64,000 nt of DNA, taken from Apricaphanius iberus. Its lineage: Eukaryota > Chordata > Actinopteri > Cyprinodontiformes > Aphaniidae. The DNA lies in assembly GCA_028564705.1 (NCBI GenBank), contig JAPXFQ010000384.1, positions 301,006 to 365,005 of the forward strand. The letters run 5' to 3'. Below the pieces are notes generated by a model, which was not told the origin of the DNA, did no database searches, and saw nothing but the letters and a program-made list of their open reading frames with translations. Positions 13,043 to 23,600 of this stretch are shown here, in pieces. The translations under genes and the position numbers were made by a program. Numbering within the stretch: position 1 is the stretch's first letter; every line of letters begins with the position of its first letter.

Positions 13043-13310
13043 AGCTCGTCCATCCCTCAATGACCACAGTGTGGCCATCTTATGGCTGCCTGACATAATA
13101 CACCATGTCACAGAGCTCAAATCGCCTCAAACTAGTTTGTAGAACTTGACGATGGAGTTCACTGTAGTCCAGTGGCCACCACAATCACCAGAAATCATCG
13201 AGCAAAGCAGCTTTGGATCAGGTGGAACAGGAGATCCTCATTGTGGATGCGACGGCTCTACGTCTCATGTCTCACCAAGATGTAAGACAGCTCTGAGAGC
13301 GAAAGGGCGG
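13043..13310 (+). pseudogene. Tc1/mariner-type transposase gene, right half (catalytic end)
   Basis: It translates in broken frames to NTPCHRAQIAS and then EFTVVQWPPQSPEI and EQSSFG. This corresponds to the second and third catalytic blocks of DDE transposases (…APCHRA…, WPPQSPDLNPIEHLW). The conserved Asp and downstream residues are mutated, so it is dead. Confidence 0.7.
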
Positions 13311-13493
13311 CTGCTGTATTACGTGCTTGTCATGCTGGTCAAGCGGTCATGGAGGTGCAACCCAAACGGTAAAGAAACCCAACAAGTTTGGAATAATTTG
13401 GACCAGCCGTGTTACCAAACCACATACCAACCAGTACCAGCGAAGAACAAACGGTAGACAGATTTACTGGTGAACCTAAATTTGGAGAAACTA

Positions 13494-13885
13494 AGGATGT
13501 GTATTGGCAAGAATCTGGTGATACAGTATGTACAATATGTATTACAATACAGGGGGGGGCGATGGGATATACTGCAATTCTATAAGTAAGACTATATATT
13601 GTGTTTTTCACAACATTCTAAACACTCAAACCTGTTTCATACTTAACCTATCCAGTTTTATTACTGGATCCAGTTGATCCACTGGAACAAAAAAGGTGAA
13701 AACGGGCACCAAATACCAGTCATACTTTTCATTTTACTACAAAAATGAGTGTCATCATCAATGGTTCCATTCAAATTAAATTAAAAAAATAAAAATCGAT
13801 ACATTGCTTTTGAATATCGATACAATATTGTGGCAACAAACAAAAAAATCGCAATATATTGGCAGTCGATATTTTCTTAGGTCCC
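13494..13885 (+). mobile_element. Non-autonomous DNA element, copy A
   Basis: It begins GGATGTGTATTGGCAAGAAT and ends GCAATATATTGGCAGTCGAT. The inverted copy at 46455-46757 and the partial copy at 62126-62290 share the ends and internal blocks such as GTGGATCAAC (as its complement here) and CATTCTAAACACYCAAACC. Confidence 0.6.
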
Positions 13886-16437
13886 TGGGAGAAACCATTG
13901 CAGGGGGTACATGAACAGCTACACTCCAAGATGGAAGCCAACAATTTTTACATTAAATAATGAGGGGAAAAAAACAATAAAGCAAACAGAAAATATTTTA
14001 ATAGAACCCAATAATCCCCCCCAAAAACCCTCCCCTTAATCCATTTCTTATTGTGGTGCAGTCCCAGAACTAATGAGGTGTGCTCAAACCCCCCAGGGAA
14101 CATTTTGACTGCAAACACCTGCTGGGAGATAGAAGATGGCAGAGGTAAATGTTTGCCAGTAAGATTTGAACTGTCAAATCATAGTTCTTTAACTGTTTGC
14201 TTTTACCATACATTTGATCAAATTATGTACTGAAAATTAAAGTATTTGCCTTTTACAGAAACCATAATGAAATTACTCCTTCAAACAAATACTACTACAT
14301 AAAAATAAGCTTAATTGGAAACCCCAGTTGCTGTTTAGCTGTTTGTTTCATACGTGTTTTCCCTTATAAATAAATAAATGTCTGATATATACATGCACCA
14401 GTTTGTTACAGTGGCCAAACTCTGTATTAAGAGGCCAGTGATGTATGCCTTAAAAATATCCCAGAACAGAATATCAGATTCATCTATACAACCCTTTCTC
14501 TGCTCCTTACTTCCAGGAAAGCTTTCTAAACACGACTCCCAACATTAACCCAGGAACAAAAACGTAATGCTGTTTTAATGATCCGGTCTGTGTGATTGAG
14601 GTTGCTCAGTAAAACGATGCCGGTCTGAGGGCTGAGCAGGGAAATAAGCTGAGGGTTTCTTTTTCTTTTAAACGGTAGCCGTGCCTGGAATCAAACACAC
14701 TGAGTGTCTTTGACCAGAAAAAGAAATTGGGTTCTTTAACATCTCTGATCTTTCTGTGTTAGTTGCCTTTAGAGGTGCTAATTATCTTTTCAATTCAGTG
14801 TGCAATCAATAAAAAAACGGGGAATAATACAGGAGTCGGTGTCAGCTTTAAGTAATGGTGTTTGTGAGGATGCGTGATTGTTGCCGTTTCCCCCTCCACA
14901 GCGTTGGAGCCGTTTGCTGAATCTCCATGTTTTCTCCTCTCTGTTTGTTTCATTATTGATGAGAGGCAGGGAGGGAAGTGCAGCGTGTATCATGTTCACT
15001 GAGAAAAGCAAGCGTCAGGGTAGGGGTGGGGTGTCACGCTACAGGAAACGCTGCAAACTTCAGGGAAGAAGACTCGAGAGGTTTCAGGGAAAGCTCCGGC
15101 ACGCTCGAGGAAAACCGCCGCCAACGGTAAATGCTCATGACTGAGATGAGCCTGTTTACTGGTGCGGATCTCCAGTGTTCCAGTGTGCAGCACAGTCAGG
15201 CCGTCCTTTAAAGCTCCCAGGTCATTACTGAGACTCTGTGCGGTTTGTGATGATGCATCGTGGCATGTTTGTCCCATTTCTCAGAGCCATCAGTCTTTTT
15301 CGTGGACGTGAACTCTTTCAAGGTTGCCTGTGCGTTAATGACTCCTTTAGGTATTTTTGTCCCCTTGAACCTCAGATCGAGTTTTTAGCAATCATTTTTT
15401 TAACCCTCTATGCTTCTGAGCAAGAAATAAAGACACAAATTATCTTGTAGCATCAGACATCCAAACCCTTCTAGGAAGTGTTCACACTCCATTGGCTGTA
15501 ATTAACTCCTCTTGTTAGGATTAACGTCATTTTTTTCCTTCCTAAATCTTCACATACTTGTTGATGACCCTTTTTTTATTTTTTTTTTATTTTTTTTTAC
15601 ACATTAATCAGCAGAATTCTCCACCAGTCTCTTGTTATGGAGGATGGCCTATACAATGGCCCACTTGCCTGATTATATGTAGGTCTCTGAACATCAGCTC
15701 CGTTTTATATGAAACTGCTGTACCTGCATTCTTGAAGGCTGACTGCTCTTCTACTTCTATTTTTTCGACCTATTTACTACCAAAACAGGAGATGCAGGAG
15801 CTATGTCTACTACATGTATCAGGTTTTATGACATAATTGAACGTCTTCCCAATTGGCGTGCCCTCTACAAAACATTGAATTTTGTTCTCCTTAAGCCACT
15901 TACCAGTTTTTAGGTAAGATTTGGGTCCATTAAAGGGGAAGTACCTTTTTTTTTTAGCAACCTATACTTTATTTCTTATCATCTCAGCACTGGACACCAT
16001 ACTCAATGCATATCTGGGAGCTAACAGCGTGTCAAACAAATGTGGAGGCTTTGAAGTCTGGCTGGCCTTAATGACAGTCTTCAGTATGGCCTCCATTGTG
16101 CAGTTCAGCTCCATGCAGAGCATTCAGGCCATAGCATGCATAGAGTCAACTTTGCTGACTCTAAATAGTACTCCGGTGTTTTATTTTGTGCATGATTTTT
16201 AAGTCTAGTGTTGATGTGTTTCCCCTGTTTGTTTAAAAGAGACATGTACCTGCTGGTGAACTACTTAAACTTTTTCGGGGGCCATTTCCTCCGCTGCTTC
16301 TTGCATCTTTTGTAGATAAACTCATTTACTCTCTTTTGGGGTTTGAGAGGAATGAAGGCTTAGTGACAACTTTATAGGTTTGTGATTGGTTTGAAGAAAG
16401 TATTTTTTTTTTGTGAACTTTTTATTTACCCATTTTC

Positions 16438-16503
16438 TTCTCTATGGCACCACGCATCTATCGATAGATATACATGTATAGTTATTGAATTAATCTCAGC
16501 CCT
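16438..16503 (+). mobile_element. Degenerate hAT 3' end, relative of 23713-24889
   Basis: CTATGGCACCACGCATCTAT, CGATAGATATA, GTTATTGAATTAAT and CAGCCCT match in order the right end of the hAT element ending at 24889. No left end was found nearby. Confidence 0.5.
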
Positions 16504-17502
16504 TCTACTGAATGTGTCATTATTATAATTAAAAAAATTGAAAGGTAAAAATAGATTATGACAAGATTTTATATAAATTTTTTCACCCCAACGATCAAAA
16601 TGACCAAATACAGGAAATTCTAGTGTGACCTCTGATATATTTTTGAGAGGTTGGTTAATAATGTTCTTTCCTAATGATGACATTGATTTGGTGAAGTGCA
16701 CCTGTCCCTCCTGCATCAAAACGTCCCACATTATCCTGCCACCTCTGTATTTCAGTTAATCTTTTAAGCTTCCTCGCTTTTTATTAAAACGTCACGAAGG
16801 ACTTTTTCGATCATACCACAAGATACGTCACTAACAATAGAGATCTTTATTCTTGTACAGTTAGGGGCAAAATTGCATAATAAAATACAGTGCGACTATT
16901 ATAAAAACGGCATACTCAATCCAAAAAATTTTCAAAAAGTGGGTTTTGAAAAACAAATGTACAAAATGTGTATTTGTACATTTATAAACAGACTGTTTAC
17001 AAAAAATGAAAATAAAACTGCAAAATCAGCAGGGGTGTAAACTCCTGTTGAGATGGTTTGGTTGGGAGTTGTGATGGTTAGAGTCTCACAGCTGCTGGGA
17101 GGAAAGATTTCACATAACGCTCCTTTGAGCATCTAGAAACGGTAACCCGATTTTTGTGTTACTTCCAGAGTTTTTCCTTTTCTTCAGAGTACACCAGCAT
17201 AAAATTTCACAGATGTGTTTATCCTTGGTCCATAGAACCTGAGTCCTTCCTGATTAGTATGGTGACTTGAAATTCCTTCTTGTGTTTTCTACTGTAATTG
17301 ATTGAATAAATTAATGCAGAACCTTCAGGCGTCTATCGATTTAACCTGGGAATGAACCTGACTTGTAGCTATCCAGTAAGCTCTCGCTATTCGTATGTCA
17401 ATATCGGGTTTATATTTTGTAGGAAATGGTAATGTGAATATTTAAAAGCAGAATCTGCTGGTGTTGTCTTGTAAATGGTCCTTCTGATGTTTCTCTGAAC
17501 AG

Positions 17503-17643
17503 AGGACAGACCCGCAGCTCCTGGCTCAGTTCTACTACGCCGACGAAGAGCTTAACCAGGTGGCCACCGAACTGGACAGTCTGGACGGCAGGAAGGACCC
17601 TCAGAGATGCACGCTGCTGGTCAACCAGTTCCGGTCCTGTCAG
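17503..17643 (+). CDS. zfyve28: zfyve28 exon 2
   Basis: The exon has 47 codons in phase 0. It begins [10 protein letters not shown] after the acceptor at 17501-17502 and ends QFRSCQ before the donor GTCAGT. It is nearly identical to the N-terminus of vertebrate LST2 proteins, where the preceding exon supplies only about 13 residues. Confidence 0.95.
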
Positions 17644-20600
17644 GTCAGTGTGTGCAGCCGGCAGAGCGCTCGTCGTCTTCCTCTGGCTTCCCGGACGAGG
17701 CGTAAAAATAGACTTTAAGTGGAGCAAAGCTGGCGTCGAGATAAATGAACTCCTCCTGTTTCATTCTGAGCCATTTCAACTTTGTTTTTTTTATTCACAT
17801 TATCACCTGATGGGAGTTTGGTTTCAGAGACAAGTACAGTCAGTGTCCTTCTCATTCGTCCCATGATGCAGGCTGGGTGAAATGACTGATTTACTGGGAG
17901 CTGATTCGCTGAATTCCTGCTTAGACGAGTTGGGAGCGTCTGTTGACTATCATCTTGGACAGAACCTGACTCGGCGTCATGTGGGCTGCTGGTGCAGAAA
18001 AAACGGCTTTTTATAGCTAATGACTTCATAGCCACAGATTTTATTCTGTGATTAGACCAAGTGATATCGGGCCAGGGCTGAATTTCAGCATCATGTGGAG
18101 GAGTCTTTAGATTTGAATCGTGGTAAACTCTTGAACCGTATGTGGTGGAAACAAGGGCAGCCATGCTGCAGGATGTCTTGTTGTGCCTCAGCTTCCCTCC
18201 CACCAGCGGTCCTCAGGGGGGAAACATTTAATAAGGTCATCACCTGATCCCCGACTTTTCTGTTTCCTTCACTCTGCTGAGCTGTCACCAGTCAGTTTAA
18301 TGTTTTATTTGATTACTGAGCAGCCAAATGAAATCAGTAGTCTTTGCATTCCTGCCAAGTTGCAGTCGGTGAAATATTACATATAATATTTGCTGAATTA
18401 TTTGTTTCACAGTGTCTTTACATCAAGGTTTCAGTAGAGCAGCATGACATCACCCTCTCTCTGGTTGCAGCTGTAGAAAATATGTAGAGTTTAAAGCTGG
18501 GCCTCGCTACCTAATTTAATTGTCTTGTACAACGGTAGTGTAGAGAAAAAAAATGTAAATTCAAACCTCCTTCGACATGTCAGTTTCACCAGCAGCAGGA
18601 AATCGCCTTGGCAGAAACAGAACACTTTTACTGTGGTCTGGATCCTTTGATAATCCTTTGAAATAAACAGACTTGGTCTCTAGAGCTTGATTTCAAATTA
18701 AGTTAATAAAAAAACATTGTCTCTCTCTCAGATTTTAACATATTAATGGCTAAATATAGTCAACAAATCAAATAAAACATTTAAAAGTTCTGAAAGTAAA
18801 AACTTTAACACTGTGTTTTGGTCATAGACTGTATATAAAGATGAACGGAGCCTCCGTAACATCATCCGTAGGTTTCTGAAGAGCTGAACTGAAACCAACC
18901 GGGCGGTTCCCACCACCTCCAAGTTGGCTACGTCACACGTTTCGTCACGCCCGGAAAATGCAAAAAATGTGGTAAAAGGTGGAGCTGTGTGGGTGGGGGC
19001 GGATGATTGACAATCTGAGCCGATGTAGCTATGAGCTAACTGAAGCTAAAGGAAGCTAGCGGGCACTTTTAGCCATAAAATCACGGCTGAACGACTGTGC
19101 TAACCCTCTGCCTTCTAGGCAAATTCAATAATTTTGTCTAATAAAACCATGACACCTTGTTGGTCAATAACTTTAATTAAAACTAGAAGTTTTAATAAAC
19201 ATGTTAAAGTGCAGGTTGCAGGTCAGAGCCCCCCTTAAACCATAATTTAGAGAAATATATTAGGAACAGTTTCTACATAAAATTAAAATTTATTATAATT
19301 TAAATTGGATATAAAACGACCAGTGAAAGTGAAAAATAAAAATTTTCTGTGAAATTATTTCCAGAGTTTTCACATTTTAATTGGTTTTGGTTAACTACCT
19401 GATCCAAGTAGGCTGTATTAGAACGGTATCATCCCTAGTCTATACATTACTTAAAGTGACAGTGTGTAGTTTTTGAAGTACATCTTTGAATATAGCCATT
19501 AACATGTTATGTAATTACGTAAAGCACATTAATTGCAAAATATTAGCGATATTGTAAAATATGACAAAAAATCAGTTTTAAAATACATAGGCACGGGTCC
19601 TCTTTTCAGGGGAAAGCCATATTAGATGACATCTTTACTTCTACAAGAGCCCGGACGGACAAAATGCACGGAACAAGTCCGCTATTAAAACATTGATTTC
19701 TCCTAAAAATGCAAAAAAGTTTTGCCATAAGTACATTTTTACCTCTTCGCTAGTTCCAAGCAATGAAAGAGAGACTGATGTGCTCGTCATGTTGCTGTAA
19801 ATAAATAATTCTCAGCGAATTGAGCGTTTGAAAACAGCACTAGTTGGACCTCCGTTGTTGAGTTTCTTACTGGAAGACACAGATACCGCATGCTTGTGAT
19901 AATTAAGGTATACACTGCCCCCTATTGGCCGAAAATTACACACTGTGCCTTTAACAGACAGGCGCAGTAATGACCCACATTCGGAATACAGAGTTTACAT
20001 GCACCGCGATTGTATTAACTATTGGCATTTCCCACTCTTCTCAATCGTAATGAAATTTTGTTCCGAATGAGTGTGATCGGGTCAGAGTAATCTTAATGCC
20101 GTCTTTACGGTAAAGGTAGCCAATGTGAACTTGCTCCTTTCTGGATTCAGCCCCTAGTGGATAAGGGGGAGGATCTGCGATTTTGTCATTTCCAGGTTTG
20201 ATTCAAATCCGGCGAGCAGAGTTTGTCGTTTGGTTTCAGTATAACACTTGAGTAATAAATGCATTATTATGAAGAGTCAGGATTAGGTCTGCGTTGTATT
20301 TTTCAAATTTATAGTCATCACAATATCACTTTCTTTATTGAAAGCCGCCATTCCACCTTTGGCTTATATTGCATTGCATGTCACGTTTTACTTGTATAGT
20401 TCAACCCTTTTCAGGATGCCACTGGCACTAATTAAAGTTTGTACGGCTGTATGTAGGAGTCCAGCGTCGGCATTTTAAACTAAAATATGAAGGCTTCCTT
20501 TTAGATGGATCCCAGCAGAGCAGGAGGGGGTCACTGTTGTCTTGTGTCCACACACTCTTTATGACAGATTTTTTTAATTTCATTTTTTATTAAAGATAGA

Positions 20601-23600
20601 CTGACTAACGCTCAGTTTTGCTTTTCTGTGCTCATCTGCAGGACAATGTGTTGAACATCATCAGTCAGATCATGGATGAATGTATCCCCAACGACCGGGC
20701 CAACAGAGACTTCTGCGTCAAATTCCCCGAGGAGATTCGTCATGACAACCTGGCGGGACAGCTGTGGTTTGGAGCTGAGGTAGGTTATTCCCTCCTGCTC
20801 GGGTGGGGAAGAAAACAACCTGCAGAAATCCAGCTTTATGCACAATGGAGTTGAGCTAAGACTCAACCATGGCTGTAAACCGGTCGCTGTCCAGTGCTTG
20901 GCCGCAGGCTCCATCATCATGAACAGGGAGATCGAGAGCATCGCCATGAGACCCCTGGCCAAAGACCTGACCCGCAGCCTTGAAGAGGTGCGCAGCATCA
21001 CCAGAGACCAGGCCCTGCGAGACCTCTACCTGTACACAGACCGCATGAAGGACGCATTACGACATTTCGACAGCCTTTTCGCTGAGTTTGAGCTCAGGTG
21101 AACTAGAGATCAGAAATACTGCATTGCTGGACCTAAATTAGGCAAAAACATTATGACCACCATCCTTTTGTTGCCAAATCAGCTCTTGATCATCAAGGCG
21201 TAGACACTGTTGCACCCCTGAAGGTCTGTTGGGTTATCTGGACAAAGATGTTCCTTTTAGGTCTGGTATATTGGGAGGTACTCACCAGAACTAACAGATG
21301 CTTGGTTGGAAAATTGGAGTCCAAGTTAACACTTCTGACAAAATGACAAGAAAAGAGCAAATTTCTGTCCAATGATTGTCAGAGTAATTTCCTAAGGGTT
21401 GGCAGGATCCAAGCATTGCCCAAACCATTATACTGCCTCTTCCCATGTTTATCCTGATAAACACATTGTTCCTTTGCTCACATCGCCAATGTTTCACTTT
21501 ACAGTGGTGAACAGGGGTTAACAACTGCTGCACGTACAGCGGCATGCATATCCAGATCATGGTTTGGAACACCTGAATCAGAACACGAAAACAATCTAAT
21601 TATAATAATAGCGCAGGGGATTTTAAAATACGCACACCTGAATGTTTTTAAAAACATCCTCTCTAAATATAATAAGTAATAATAAGTATAATAAATACAT
21701 AAAGATGTATCGTCGCAAAGACTTACCGTGAACAAAACAATCCTCCAAAACTTGCCAGTTGCTGCAGGAATCCAGGTTTTCTTCAGGGCATCCAGGTTTA
21801 ATCTCCTGATCATTCTCAAACTCTTTTGTTTTTCAAGGTTCTTTTTGGGAGGAATTGAAAAAAAAAAAAAGTTTATATGAGTCCCCCAGCATGCCATATG
21901 ATCGACCACACAGCAGGAGTGAACCATCTGCTTCACTAAATCCTCCTTCAAATAGATGTGGAGGAGAAAAAATCGATTGAATGAATTAGATTTTGTTTGT
22001 TGGAGAGGATTTTCTATTTATTTAAGTGAATTGAGTTTTTGTCTAATGGGACATGTTTGGCTCCCCGGAGCTTCCGTAGCGGAATTGTTATGGGTTTGCT
22101 GCGGCAGATTGTGGAGAGAACCCCACGCTGTCACATTTGCCCTAAACAACCATGACAATCGAAGGCAGCAGCACCACAAACCTATTCCAACCCCTGAAAC
22201 GGAGCTATCCAGCCGAATATGAAAAATGCCAGTCTCTCTGAGACGAACAAGATCACAGTGACCCACAAACTTTAGCTAAAAAAAAAACAGCTAACTGTAG
22301 CTGAATCCTTTGCCAAGTTGTATCTTGTTTGTACTTGTTTGGGAAAATCGGAAAAAAGTTGGAAATCGAAATTTTAAAAAATCTGAGATTTTATTTGTAA
22401 GCCATTTTCACCCAGACCTACCTCCAAACTTGCAAAACAATTGAATTATAGGTACAATACGCTGTTTCTTGTCACCCAATCTTGTGATGCAAAGAGAGGA
22501 GACATGAATATTGACATCATAAAAGATTAACCTGTAGTCTTAAGGTGCTTTTGCCTCGGAGAGACGAGTTCTCATGTGGACTGGAAGTACAAGTCCCACT
22601 TTAGCCAAAGTTTTTAAATCGGGGAACATTTCCCTCTTAAGCATGAGGAACTCCTGCAGCCAGTGCTCCTTCTGCACCGGTGGTTCAGCTGCACTGGTGA
22701 CAGACCGGTTGATGATTTTTTTTTTTGGGACAATGTCAGCACCCAGACAGCGAGATCCATAGAATACGGTGTCGAGGTCTTAGACGTTGCTCAGATACGC
22801 TCTTGAGAATCTTTTTTTATTGGTTGATTTACAGAACTGCACATAGTGCGTAAAGTTGAAGATGTCTGTGTGTCTGCACCAAGTGGTCAGAGGTGTTAAT
22901 ACTTAGCTGTCAAAATGTTGGAAGGCCTTCAGATTTTAAGTGACCGTAAAAGAAAAAGGGGAAAAAAACTGTTAAAATATGGTAAATACGTTGTTAAAGC
23001 TGCTATAGCAAGTCGGAAAAACAAGGTAACAGTCACGCAGCACTCGCACCTTTCATTGGCTATCCTCCCTAGGCCACGCCACGCTGATTTAGGAACACAC
23101 ATTGCCACAGAAGATGAGAGAGCACAAAACACCAGTCGCAGTTTGCTCACCCTTCTTTTGTTTTCTGTGACTTCAAATGGTGTTTTTCTTCTTGGGACTC
23201 TTGTAGTTTGTCCTAAAGTTGAAGTGTGGTCGCAGCCGGCTGTTTCTCCTTCTCTGACATTACTGTGTGTAAAACCTCTCTCACCAGTGGTGCTCTGCTG
23301 CAGTAGGTGGCAGCGTTTAGTGAGTGGAGGAGCCATACGGAAAGGTGCTTGTCCGGTGAGTCAGACAGCCAGATGGTCCAATCGTTGTTTTCGGACAGAG
23401 GCATGTTATTGGCTGAGGTTTTTAGACAAATTCGGCAGAACCACTTCATTATTTTTTGTTTTGTTTTTAGTCTCCACAAAACTTTTAGAGTTACGCTGTG
23501 TTAAAATGTTGTTAAAGAGACAGCGTGTCGTTTTTACCGCTAATCTCTGGAAATATCCATCAAAAAAAAATTGAAAATGAATAAAATGATGCCCAGTCAT

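Larger units (their letters stand above)
1..17502 (+). other. zfyve28: 3' part of zfyve28 intron 1; no coding exon seen
   Basis: I looked for the short first coding exon of LST2 (starting MMNRFRKW) on the + strand and did not find it, so it is probably upstream. The stretch holds the repeats listed separately (about 350-530, 640-2230, 5225-5420, 5562-6015, 8207-9660, 11780-13310, 13494-13885, 16438-16503). The rest is AT-rich sequence with homopolymer runs (for example 4573-4590, 5983-5999, 15571-15598) and no structure I can name. Confidence 0.6.
17644..20641 (+). other. zfyve28: zfyve28 intron 2
   Basis: This 2998-bp intron holds two repeats listed separately (18825-19380 and 19451-19954). 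The remainder (17644-18820 and 19955-20641) shows no other feature I can support. Confidence 0.7.

Noticed and set aside
1..17502. zfyve28 exon 1 (MMNRFRKW-like)
   Set aside because: No matching sequence with a phase 0 donor was seen, so it is presumed to lie upstream of the window.
22915..23574. 219-codon open frame on the + strand
   Set aside because: It runs across a dispersed repeat with an inverted copy at 49900-50165, then into a MITE. There is no recognisable domain.
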